Assembly: GCA_963719345.1 (NCBI GenBank)
Contig: CAVRCA010000004.1
Location: 1 to 64,000, forward strand
Direction: 5' to 3'
From: CAVRCA01 sp963719345
Lineage (GTDB): Bacteria; Pseudomonadota; Alphaproteobacteria; Acetobacterales; Acetobacteraceae
DNA: 64,000 bases
The notes below the pieces were generated by a model. The model had not been told where the DNA came from, searched no databases, and saw only the letters and a program-made list of their open reading frames with translations. Shown piece by piece: positions 50,479-58,793 of this stretch; the first letter of the stretch is position 1; each line of letters starts with the position of its first letter. The position numbers and the translations under genes were made by a program.

Positions 50479-51326
50479 GGCGCACTCCCCGGAGAGACGT
50501 GACCGGTCAGTGCGGCGAACGCGCCCCGCAGGTCGGGGACGCCCGTGCGCGCCAACACATCGGCCACGCGCCCGGCGGCGAGCTGCTTGCCGTGGTGCAG
50601 CACAACGACGTCGTCCCCCGGCTCGATCTCATCCAGCAGATGCGTCGCCCACAAGACGGCAACGCCGCCCTCGCGAACCAGCGCGCGCACATGTGCCACG
50701 ATCGCAAGCTTCGAGGCGACGTCGAGGCCGACCGTCGGCTCATCGAGGACGAGCAGAGGCGGCCGATGGAGCAGGGCGCGGGCGATCTCGACCCGCCGGA
50801 TCTGCCCGCCGGACAGGTGGCGCGGCTTGTCGCGCGCGCGGTCGGCGAGGTCCACCTCCGCCAGGACCGCCGCCGCCCGGCGCTTCGCCGCGCCTCCGCC
50901 GATGCCGTGCAGCGCGGCGTGGAACAGCAGGTTGTCGCGCACCGTGAGATCGAGATCGAGCGTGCGGGCCTGGAAGACGACACCGAGCCGGCGCAGCGCC
51001 TCGCCCGGCGCGCGGTCGATGCGATGGCCGAGGACGCTGATGCTGCCGATCCTGGTGTCGAACAGGCGCGTGATCAGCGAGAACAGCGTGGTCTTCCCCG
51101 CGCCGTTCAGACCAAGAAGGGCCGTGAATCGTCCCCGTTGGACCGTAAAGGTCACATCCTCGAGCACCCGTCGGGTCCCATAGGCATGGCTCACGCCGGC
51201 CACCGACAGGGCCGGCTCGGGCGGCGACAGGACGGCGGAGAAATCGACGTCGGCGACGGTGCCGAGCGGCGCTGGCATGTCGGTGAGCCCGCGATCGGCC
51301 GTTCGCCGGCTCAATGCATCCTGCAT
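50475..51326 (-). CDS. ABC ATPase of the PQQ-alcohol dehydrogenase/Lut system
   Basis: The 283-residue ATPase has Walker A GLNGAGKTT, Q-loop in RRLGVVFQARTLDLDLT (a family-specific stretch), signature HLSGGQIRR, Walker B LLVLDEPTVGLD and switch His LWATHLLDEI. It corresponds to LutE. The ATG at 51326 overlaps the binding-protein gene by 16 bp; an internal ATG at 51278 is an alternative start. The open frame further upstream is a shadow. Confidence 0.92.
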   Translation of the reverse strand: MQDALSRRTADRGLTDMPAPLGTVADVDFSAVLSPPEPALSVAGVSHAYGTRRVLEDVTFTVQRGRFTALLGLNGAGKTTLFSLITRLFDTRIGSISVLGHRIDRAPGEALRRLGVVFQARTLDLDLTVRDNLLFHAALHGIGGGAAKRRAAAVLAEVDLADRARDKPRHLSGGQIRRVEIARALLHRPPLLVLDEPTVGLDVASKLAIVAHVRALVREGGVAVLWATHLLDEIEPGDDVVVLHHGKQLAAGRVADVLARTGVPDLRGAFAALTGHVSPGSAP

Positions 51327-52538
51327 TTGCTTTCCCCCCGATCGACGCCGAGAGTGTCCAGCTCGGTCACCGGATGCAAGAACCCCGGCTGTGGCGAGAT
51401 GGAGACGACGGTGCGGCCGTCCGACAACAGGATCGGCTGTCGGAGCTGCAGGTCCCAATCGCGCAACGTCAGGCGCTGGCCCTTGTAGGCGGCCAAGCCG
51501 AAATCCGGGCTTTTCATGGTGGCGATCAGCTTGCCCGGGTCCGCCGTCCGGCCGCGACTCGCCGCCTCGCCGATCATGCGCATCCCCGTCCAGGCCTGCA
51601 TGTCGAGCGGGGTCATGCGCCGGTGCGCCCGACGCTCGAACCGGCTCTGCAGTTGGGTGCCGCCCCACAACTCGCTGCTCGGGTCCCACGTCACCGGCTC
51701 GAGGCCGGCGGAGCCGACGACGGGACGCGCGTTCCACGTGCGATAGGGCAGGTATCCGGCGAACACCTCGTTCTCGTCGGCCGCAACGACCACGTCGTGC
51801 TCGGGCGCACCCTGGGTCAACACCGGCATCAGTTGTTGCGTCTGCACCAACCCGGTGTCGGTCTGGCGCGAACCTCCAGTATCCTTGCTCAACCGTTCGT
51901 CGACGATCCGCGCGCCGAACCGCTTGGCGGAGCGACGGTACGCATCGGCAAGCTGCGCGTCGTCGGGATGGGACCCGAAGACGAGAAGCCACCGCGTCCA
52001 TTTCTTCCACACCAGGTCCTGCGCCAGCGCGTCGGCAAGCATGCTGCGGCTCGGCGCCACGTGGATCAGGTTGGCACGGCAATCGACGCCGCGCAGCGCG
52101 TCGTCCGGCGCGGCGAGATTGAGGAGCGTGATGCCGCGCCCTGCCGCGACATCGGCGAGCCGAGGCAGGTCGTCGCCCAGGACGTCAGTGAGGACGACGC
52201 GAATGCCCTGATCGGCAAGCCTCGCCAGCGAAGCGGTCAGGTCGGCCCCTCGATGCACCGGCGCGTCGATCAGCTCGAACTCCTGCCCGACGAAGCGGCC
52301 GGTGGTGTTGTCGTCGTCCAGCGCCAGCAGGGCGCCGGCCAGTCCGGCGTCCGGCGGTGCGGCGTCCAGCAGCGAGATCGTCGGCGTGTGATCCAGCAAG
52401 CGCATGTAGCCGATGCGGATCACCGCGGCGTCCGAAGTCGGCGCGCAGGCCGTCGGGATGCAACAGCGCGCATCCGAGCAGCAGGGCTGCGATCCATCGC
52501 CGAGCAAAGCGTTCGAGCACGCGGTTGGTCGTAATCAT
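51311..52538 (-). CDS. Periplasmic binding protein of the PQQ-alcohol dehydrogenase/Lut ABC system (frameshifted)
   Basis: The mature part has the LutA/PQQ-ABC pattern: IRIGYMRLLDHTPTISLLDA, DDNTTGRFVGQEFELID, GIRVVLTDVLGDDLPRLADV, WKKWTRWLLVFGSHPDDAQL and DENEVFAGYLPYRTWNARPV. The export signal (MITTNRVLERFARRWIAALL, then GCALLHPDGLRA) is one frame away and starts at 52538. Removing one T near 52440 joins them, giving about 408 residues. It is the promoter-proximal gene of the seven-gene operon and is divergent from the quinoprotein dehydrogenase at 52735. Confidence 0.9.
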
Positions 52539-52734
52539 GAGATCCTGCGCAAAATTGTCGTGCGCCCCCCTGCTCCCGCCGTTGCCAGGCTTGATCCGGC
52601 AATCATTGCCGCGGGTCTATCGCCCGTTGCCTGACACACGCTAATGTGGTTGCAGAATACGCCACGGCGAAGCGTACCCGGGGCATAGACATCATGCGTC
52701 AGCCAACGGCGCGGAACGAGGGAGGGTAGAAACG

Positions 52735-54408
52735 GTGCGAAAGCTTCTGCTTGCTGCAGCGGTTGCGGGACTCATGCCATTCAGCGGACACGCTCAGACG
52801 GCGAGCGACCTGGCCCGCGGCGCACAGGACACCGCCAACGTCCTAAACTACGGGATGGGCTACGACCTCCAACGGTTCAGCCCGCTCACCCAGATCGACC
52901 GCCAGACCGTCAAGCGCCTCGTTCCGGTTTGGAACTACAGCTACGACGACAACAAGAGCGAAAAGTCGCAGCCGATCGTCTACAACGGCGTGCTCTACGT
53001 GACGACCAACATGGCGACCATGGCGCTCGACGCGAAGACCGGTCAGCAGTTGTGGAAATCCAAGATCGATTACCCGGCTGAGACCCCGCGCATCGTCTGC
53101 TGCGGCATCATCAACCGCGGCGTCGCCATGTACGACGGCAAGCTCTTCCGCACCACGCTGGACGCGAACGTCATCGCACTCGACGCCAAGACCGGCAAGG
53201 AGCTCTGGCGGCAGAACGCCATCGACTTCAAGGCGGGCTATTCCATGACGGTGGCGCCGCTGGTCGCCGACGGCGTGGTGATCACCGGCATCTCGGGTGC
53301 TGAGTACGGCATCCGCGGCTTCATCGATGGCTGGGATCCGGAGACCGGCAAGCATCTGTGGCGGACCTACGCCGTCGCCGGACCGGGCGATCCGAACGCC
53401 GCGAGCTGGCCGGGCGACACCTGGCAGCACGGCGGTGGGTCGGCCTGGATCACCGGGTCGTTCGACCCCGACCTGCACACGGTTTTTTGGGGCACCGGCA
53501 ACGCCGGCTCATGGAATCCGCAGACCCACCCGGGCGACAACCTCTACACCTGCTCGGTGCTGGCGCTCGATCCGAAGACCGGCCAGATCAAGTGGCATTT
53601 CCAGTTCTCGCCCAACGATCCGTACGATTACGACAGCGTCGCCGAGATGATCCTGGCGACGCTCGACATTGGCGGCAAGCCGACCAAGGTATTGATGGAC
53701 GCCAACCGGAACGGCTACTTCTACGTGCTTGACCGGACGGACGGGAAGCTGATCACGGCCAATCCGTACGTCGAGAAGATCAATTGGGCGAAGGGGGTCG
53801 ACCCCGAGAGCGGTCGGCCGATCCCGACCGAAGTGACGGACAAGGTGCGCAAGGGCGAGCCGCAGGAAGTGTGGCCCAGCGCGCTGGGAGGCAAGAACTG
53901 GATGCCGGCCTCGTTCGATCCCAAGACGGGGCTCATCTACGCCAACACGCTCAACATCGGCATGCACTATAAATCCACCACGCCGCAATACCGCGCCGGC
54001 CTGACGTATTGGGGCGCCGATATCGACTGGGTCTATCCGGACGGACCGCGCGGCTATCTCAAGGCGATGGACCCGATGACCGGCAAGGCCAAATGGGAGG
54101 CGCCGAGCGACATTCCCCGCTTCTCGGGCGTGCTCTCGACCGCCGGCGGCCTGGTGTTCACCGGCAAGCTGACCGGCGAACTCGAGGCGTTCGACGCCGA
54201 CACCGGCAACAAGCTGTGGCAGTTCAAGACAGGCTCGGGCATCGAAGGCCAGCCGGTCACCTGGCAACAGGACGGCGTGCAATATATCGCCGTGTCGAGC
54301 GGCATCGGCGGCGTCTATTCGATCTTCTCGGGTGACGAGCGGCTGTCCGCGGTTCCCGCCGGGGGCTCGCTCTGGGTTTTCGCCCTGGCGCCGCAGCAGC
54401 AACAGTAA
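52735..54408 (+). CDS. PQQ-dependent alcohol dehydrogenase, lanthanide type (DxD)
   Basis: The 557-residue periplasmic eight-bladed propeller has an export signal (MRKLLLAAAVAGLMPFSGHA) and the vicinal disulfide C122-C123 (RIVCCGIINRG). The PQQ/metal site is E190, N256 (GTGNAGS) and catalytic D298, with D300 two residues on (PYDYDSV). The extra Asp at +2 marks XoxF/ExaF/PedH-type lanthanide-dependent enzymes; calcium enzymes have Ala or Ser there. Repeated W motifs (ALDAKTGQQLW) mark the blades. GTG start after GAGGGAGGG. Electrons should go to the cytochrome encoded next. Confidence 0.93.
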   Translation: MRKLLLAAAVAGLMPFSGHAQTASDLARGAQDTANVLNYGMGYDLQRFSPLTQIDRQTVKRLVPVWNYSYDDNKSEKSQPIVYNGVLYVTTNMATMALDAKTGQQLWKSKIDYPAETPRIVCCGIINRGVAMYDGKLFRTTLDANVIALDAKTGKELWRQNAIDFKAGYSMTVAPLVADGVVITGISGAEYGIRGFIDGWDPETGKHLWRTYAVAGPGDPNAASWPGDTWQHGGGSAWITGSFDPDLHTVFWGTGNAGSWNPQTHPGDNLYTCSVLALDPKTGQIKWHFQFSPNDPYDYDSVAEMILATLDIGGKPTKVLMDANRNGYFYVLDRTDGKLITANPYVEKINWAKGVDPESGRPIPTEVTDKVRKGEPQEVWPSALGGKNWMPASFDPKTGLIYANTLNIGMHYKSTTPQYRAGLTYWGADIDWVYPDGPRGYLKAMDPMTGKAKWEAPSDIPRFSGVLSTAGGLVFTGKLTGELEAFDADTGNKLWQFKTGSGIEGQPVTWQQDGVQYIAVSSGIGGVYSIFSGDERLSAVPAGGSLWVFALAPQQQQ

Positions 54409-54424
54409 CGTCAGGTCAAGCAAG

Positions 54425-54452
54425 CGGAGGCGTCATTCCCGGGTCGCCTCCG
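54425..54452 (+). terminator. Hairpin between the dehydrogenase and cytochrome genes
   Basis: An 8-bp stem (CGGAGGCG and CGCCTCCG) with a 12-nt loop lies 16 bp after the dehydrogenase stop. It probably attenuates transcription or protects the upstream mRNA, giving more dehydrogenase than cytochrome. Confidence 0.5.
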
Positions 54453-54473
54453 TCTATCGGGTTGGAGGATCGA

Positions 54474-54815
54474 ATGAGACGTGCCGCCTGCACTGTCGCA
54501 GGAATGGCGTTCTGCGCAGCGTTCGGCTTGGCGCGACCGGTCGCGGCTGCCGAGCCGTCGCCGACGCCTGCCCAGTTTGACAAGGGAAGTGAGCTGTTCG
54601 CCAGCATATGCTCGCACTGCCATGGACCGCACATGGTCAATCCGGGAAACGTGTCGTTCGATCTCCGCAAATTCCCGCACGACCAACGGGCGCGTTTCTT
54701 CAACTCGGTGGAGAACGGCAAGAACGCCATGCCGCCCTGGAAGGACGTGCTGCACCCGGACGAGATCGAGGCTTTGTGGGCCTACGTGGAAACCGGCGGG
54801 GTGGAGCCGAAGTGA
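54474..54815 (+). CDS. Cytochrome c partner of the quinoprotein dehydrogenase (XoxG/PedF-like)
   Basis: The 113-residue protein has an export signal (MRRAACTVAGMAFCAAFGLA), haem motif CSHCH and axial Met in KNAMPPWKDVLHPDEIEALW. The HGPHMVNPG segment resembles cytochromes that accept electrons from PQQ alcohol dehydrogenases. Position directly after the dehydrogenase supports this. It overlaps the next gene by 4 bp. Confidence 0.88.
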   Translation: MRRAACTVAGMAFCAAFGLARPVAAAEPSPTPAQFDKGSELFASICSHCHGPHMVNPGNVSFDLRKFPHDQRARFFNSVENGKNAMPPWKDVLHPDEIEALWAYVETGGVEPK

Positions 54816-55753
54816 GGCGAAGAGCGGTCCTGGCGATTGGGCTGACCGTGCTGGGCTGCGCGACTGGTGCGGCGAGTGCTCAGGTCGCGCAGCCGGACGC
54901 GGCGCCCCTGGCGATCTGCATGCAGTCGAACGATCCGCCGGTCTCGGTGCGGGGCGGCGACAGTCCGAGCGGGTTCGCTCCTGCGCTGGCCCAGGTCATC
55001 GCGCACCGACTTGGCCGTGAGGTGCGGATACAATGGTTTGTCAGCCGCGACGACCCGGACGCCAAGCTGGCCAAAGAGGCCAACGCGCTGCTCTCGGACG
55101 GCAAGTGCCAATTGGTGGCCGAGTATCCGCTCAGCACGGATACGCTCGAGCGCCCGTTCGCCCCGACCGCCAAGCTGCCGCCATTTGCGGGTGCCACGTC
55201 CGAGGATCGCGGTCGATGGGTCAAGCTCGGCGAGCTGCTTGCCACCCGGCCGTACCGGCTGGACGCTCTCACTGTCGTCCTGTCGTCGCGCGATGCCGAC
55301 CGGCATATCGGCCGGCTGGCCGATCTTGCGGACCTCAAGCTCGGCGTCCAAATCGCCACACTGGCCGACGCCATCGCCATGCAGTACGGGGAAGGCCAGC
55401 TCGTCGCGCGTGTCGTGCATCTGCCGGACTCCCGCAAGCTGCTCGATGCGGTGCAGGCCGGCGACCTCGACGCCGCGTTCGTCGACCTGCGGGCGTTCGA
55501 CGCTTGGCGGTTGAAGCATCCCGACAACCGGTTGGTCACCTCGGGCTACTTGCATTCGACCGCTATCAACATGGGCTTCGTCGGCCTGACGGGCGAGGCA
55601 AAGTTGATCGGGGATGTGGATAGGGTGCTGACCGAGCTGCAGCAAGGAGATCGGATCGCGCCGCTCGCGAAGCAGAATGGCCTCACCTACGTTGCGCCGC
55701 GCTCGCCCGCCGTGCTGCCCCCGGTTCAACGGGCCGCGCTGTCGGGGGACTGA
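54812..55753 (+). CDS. XoxJ-like periplasmic solute-binding family 3 protein
   Basis: The GTG start at 54812 overlaps the cytochrome stop and gives 313 residues with an export signal (RRRAVLAIGLTVLGC). The type 2 binding fold follows: APLAICMQSNDPPVSV, then SGFAPALAQVIAHRLG and DLADLKLGVQIATLADAIA, with a Cys pair (C near LAICMQ and KCQLV). XoxJ and MoxJ proteins lie next to xoxF/mxaF and help activate the dehydrogenase. The order dehydrogenase-cytochrome-binding protein here is xoxFGJ-like. Confidence 0.88.
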   Translation: MRRRAVLAIGLTVLGCATGAASAQVAQPDAAPLAICMQSNDPPVSVRGGDSPSGFAPALAQVIAHRLGREVRIQWFVSRDDPDAKLAKEANALLSDGKCQLVAEYPLSTDTLERPFAPTAKLPPFAGATSEDRGRWVKLGELLATRPYRLDALTVVLSSRDADRHIGRLADLADLKLGVQIATLADAIAMQYGEGQLVARVVHLPDSRKLLDAVQAGDLDAAFVDLRAFDAWRLKHPDNRLVTSGYLHSTAINMGFVGLTGEAKLIGDVDRVLTELQQGDRIAPLAKQNGLTYVAPRSPAVLPPVQRAALSGD

Positions 55754-55802
55754 GCCTACGAGGCTGCAGGAAAAGTTGATGTTCTCTCGATGAGGATGAA
55801 CA

Positions 55803-56411
55803 GTGTCAGCAGCAGCAAGCAATCATGGCGACGGAACCGCCCGCGTTGCGCGACGAGCGCTCCTGCTCGCCGGTCTGGCGACCGGTGTGGGGATCTCGTC
55901 GGAACCAGTCAGCGCCGACGAGGAGCCTGCCGGCAGCGACGAGCGACCGCAGAAAGGCGATCATCTTGTCTACGCCGAAGGCAATAAGGAGGGGCAGGTG
56001 ATCAAGTCGGCCGACCTGCCGCTCGGTGGCCCGCCGGTGCCGGCTTGGCCGGTCGATGCCAAGACGAAGGTCGTGCGCAACGGATCGCGGCTCAATGAAG
56101 TGCTGGTGGTGCGGCTCAAGCCGGACGAGCTCGGCGATGACACGAAGGCGCGGGCGGCGGACGGGATCGTTGCCTATTCCGCCGTGTGCACGCACGCGGG
56201 ATGCGTGGTGTCGGAGTGGGTGATGCACGACGACACGAAGGTTATGAAGTGCCTGTGCCACAACTCGGAATACGATCCACGCCACGATGCCGAGGTGGTA
56301 TTCGGGCCGGCGCCGCGGCACCTTGCGGCCCTGCCGCTGGGGATCGCGGACGGGACGTTGTTCGTTGCCGGCGCATTTGTCGGCAAGATCGGACCGCAGA
56401 CGTCGACTTGA
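55803..56411 (+). CDS. Exported Rieske 2Fe-2S protein
   Basis: The 202-residue protein has an Arg-containing export signal (VARRALLLAGLATGVG) and a full high-potential Rieske site. C129 and H131 lie in CTHAGC, C150 and H153 in CLCHN; C134 and C152 would form the stabilising disulfide as in bc1-type Rieske proteins. No bc1 partner genes are present. Its place between the XoxJ-like gene and the second dehydrogenase suggests a periplasmic electron carrier for this locus. The start is a GTG. Confidence 0.88.
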   Translation: MSAAASNHGDGTARVARRALLLAGLATGVGISSEPVSADEEPAGSDERPQKGDHLVYAEGNKEGQVIKSADLPLGGPPVPAWPVDAKTKVVRNGSRLNEVLVVRLKPDELGDDTKARAADGIVAYSAVCTHAGCVVSEWVMHDDTKVMKCLCHNSEYDPRHDAEVVFGPAPRHLAALPLGIADGTLFVAGAFVGKIGPQTST

Positions 56412-56471
56412 CGGCGCCGACCGTGCGGCTGCGGTGTGGGCCGGGCGGCAATTCAAAAGGGGGAAACAAAC

Positions 56472-58199
56472 GTGAGTTTCAGGAACTGGCTTCTGTCCGG
56501 TTTGGTGGCGTCCACATGTTTGTTGCCGATCGCCGCGACGGCGGCCGAGATCGACAACTACAGCCCGGTGACGCAGGAGCGCCTCAAGAACCCGGAACCG
56601 GGCAACTGGATGCTGTATCGACGCAGCTATGACGGCCAGGGCTACAGCCCGCTCGATCAGATCAACGCGTCGAACGTCAAGAACCTGGTGCCGGTCTGGA
56701 CCTTCTCGACCGGTGTCAACGAAGGGCACGAAGCGCCGCCCATCGTCAACAACGGCGTGATGTTCGTGACCACGCCGATGGGTCAGGTCATCGCGCTCGA
56801 CGCGCGCAGCGGCGATGAGATCTGGCGCTACAAGCGGCAGCTGCCCGATGACCTGTTCCAGATGCATCCGACGAACCGCGGCGTCGGGCTGTGGCAGGAC
56901 AAGCTCTATCTCGCCACCACCGACGATCATCTGGTGGCGCTCGATGCCAAGACCGGCAAGGTGGTCTGGGACAAGAAGGTCCAGGATTACAAGAAGGGCC
57001 AGTACATGACGCTGATGCCGCTCGTCGTGAACGGCAAGGTGCTGGTCGGCGGCTCCGGCGGCGAATTCGGCGTCCGGGGCTATGTGGTCGCGTTCGACGC
57101 CAATGACGGGCACGAGCTCTGGCGCACCTTCACGATTCCCGCCGAGGGCGAGCCCGGCCACGATACGTGGAAGGGCGACGACTGGAAGAACGGCGGCGGT
57201 CCCGCGTGGATGACCGGCAACTACGATCCCGACGCCAACACCGTCTACTGGGGTACCGGCAACGCCGCGCCGTGGCCGGGCGATCTGCATCCGGGCGACA
57301 ACCTCTACACCAGCTCGGTGCTCGAACTCGATCCCGACAACGGCAAGATCAAGGCCTATCACCAGTATCACCAGAACAATTCGTGGGACTGGGACGAGGT
57401 CGAGGCGCCCATGCTGATCGACCTGAACATCAAGGGGAGGAGCGTGAAGGCCCTCGTCCATCCCGGCCGGGATGACATCTTCTGGGTGCTGGAGCGCAAG
57501 CCCAACGGGATCGACTATGTCGCTGGCTGGAACTTTGTCTACACCGACGTCTGGAAGGGGATCGAGCCGGAGTCCGGCAAGCCTACCGTCGATCCGGCGC
57601 ACAAGCCGGTGCTCGGCAAGCGGGTGACTTTCTGCCCCTCGCTGTGGGGCGGCAAGGATTGGCCGTCCGCCGCCTACAACCAGAAGACGGGCCTGGTCTA
57701 CGTGCCGACCAACGAGAACCTCTGCAGCGGATTTACCGGCCAGAAGGTGCCCCTGAAACCGGGCGAGCCCTGGCTCGGCACCAAGGCCGAGGATATCGGC
57801 CTGACTGTCCGGCCGGGCGCCGACCATATTGGCGAGCTACAGGCCTGGGACCCGGCGACGGGCAAGAAAGCCTGGTCGAAGACTTTTGCCAAATCGCAGA
57901 TGTTCGGCTCGGTAACCACGACCGCGGGCGATCTCGTCTTCGTTGGCGGCACCAACGACCGCAAACTGCACGCCTATGATGCCAAGACCGGCGATCTGTT
58001 GTGGGAGCAGAAGACCAACTCCGGGATCGTCGGGATGCCGATCGCCTACGAGGTCGACGGGACGGAGTACATCGCGGTCCAGTCCGGCTGGGGCGTCGAT
58101 GCGCAGCGCATCCAGGATGCCTTGGCCGGCGACAATGTCGGTATCAAGGACGATGTCCCACAGGGCGGCGTGGTCTGGGTGTTCGCCGTCAAGAAATAG
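56472..58199 (+). CDS. Second PQQ-dependent dehydrogenase, DxD type, lacking the vicinal disulfide
   Basis: The 575-residue protein has an export signal (MSFRNWLLSGLVASTCLLP) and the propeller W motifs. Site residues are E198 (GGEFG), N264 (GTGNAAP), catalytic D306 and lanthanide-type D308 (SWDWDEV). Where the paralogue at 52735 has Cys-Cys before the N-R-G triplet, this one has Q130-M131 (LFQMHPTNRG), so the ring-forming disulfide thought to aid electron transfer is absent. GTG start after a GGGGGA stretch. It differs enough from its neighbour that a different alcohol or aldehyde substrate is likely. Confidence 0.92.
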   Translation: MSFRNWLLSGLVASTCLLPIAATAAEIDNYSPVTQERLKNPEPGNWMLYRRSYDGQGYSPLDQINASNVKNLVPVWTFSTGVNEGHEAPPIVNNGVMFVTTPMGQVIALDARSGDEIWRYKRQLPDDLFQMHPTNRGVGLWQDKLYLATTDDHLVALDAKTGKVVWDKKVQDYKKGQYMTLMPLVVNGKVLVGGSGGEFGVRGYVVAFDANDGHELWRTFTIPAEGEPGHDTWKGDDWKNGGGPAWMTGNYDPDANTVYWGTGNAAPWPGDLHPGDNLYTSSVLELDPDNGKIKAYHQYHQNNSWDWDEVEAPMLIDLNIKGRSVKALVHPGRDDIFWVLERKPNGIDYVAGWNFVYTDVWKGIEPESGKPTVDPAHKPVLGKRVTFCPSLWGGKDWPSAAYNQKTGLVYVPTNENLCSGFTGQKVPLKPGEPWLGTKAEDIGLTVRPGADHIGELQAWDPATGKKAWSKTFAKSQMFGSVTTTAGDLVFVGGTNDRKLHAYDAKTGDLLWEQKTNSGIVGMPIAYEVDGTEYIAVQSGWGVDAQRIQDALAGDNVGIKDDVPQGGVVWVFAVKK

Positions 58200-58212
58200 G
58201 GTAGAAGTGCCG

Positions 58213-58241
58213 CGACCGGCGCTCTCACGGGGCGCCGGTCG
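58213..58241 (+). terminator. Hairpin downstream of the second dehydrogenase
   Basis: A perfect 10-bp stem (CGACCGGCGC and GCGCCGGTCG) with a 9-nt loop begins 14 bp after the stop, followed by TTCC. It probably separates this transcript from the molybdenum hydroxylase genes. Confidence 0.6.
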
Positions 58242-58337
58242 TTCCTGCCCGCCGCAGGCCGACACGGGGCAGCACCCGATCGACGCCGCTGCGATCTTGG
58301 CGAAGCGACCGACATCCGAACAAGACGGGGAGAAGCA

Positions 58338-58790
58338 ATGATCACGCTCAAGATCAACGGTCAGGAACAAAGCTGGGATGGTGATCCCGCATTGCCGTTG
58401 CTCTGGTTCCTGCGGGACGAAGTCGGCCTGACCGGAACCAAGTTCGGCTGCGGCCAGGCCCTGTGCGGCGCCTGCACCGTCCATGTCGATGGGCAGGCGG
58501 TACGATCCTGCATCACCGCAGTGTCCGATGTGTCAGGGCGGAAGGTGACGACGATCGAGGGCCTTGATCCGAAGGGCGACCATCCCGTCCAGAAGGCGTG
58601 GCGCGAGGCGAACGTGCCGCAGTGCGGCTATTGCCAGTCGGGCCAGATCATGCAGGGCGCGGCGCTGCTCAGCGAGAACCCGCATCCCAGCAGCGAGCAG
58701 ATCCGCGAGGCGATGTCGGGCAATCTTTGCCGCTGCGGCTGCTATCAACGCATCGAGGCGGCGTTGCGCCTCGCAGCGACGGGGACCTGA
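58338..58790 (+). CDS. Small 2Fe-2S subunit of a molybdenum hydroxylase (IorA/AldH-like)
   Basis: The 150-residue protein carries two [2Fe-2S] clusters: plant-type GCGQALCGACTVHVDG with a further Cys in RSCITAV, and the second cluster in CGYCQSGQIM and NLCRCGCYQRI. It is the electron-transfer subunit of xanthine oxidase family enzymes such as isoquinoline 1-oxidoreductase and acetic acid bacterial aldehyde dehydrogenase. It lies 3 bp upstream of the large subunit. Confidence 0.95.
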   Translation: MITLKINGQEQSWDGDPALPLLWFLRDEVGLTGTKFGCGQALCGACTVHVDGQAVRSCITAVSDVSGRKVTTIEGLDPKGDHPVQKAWREANVPQCGYCQSGQIMQGAALLSENPHPSSEQIREAMSGNLCRCGCYQRIEAALRLAATGT

Positions 58791-58793
58791 GCC

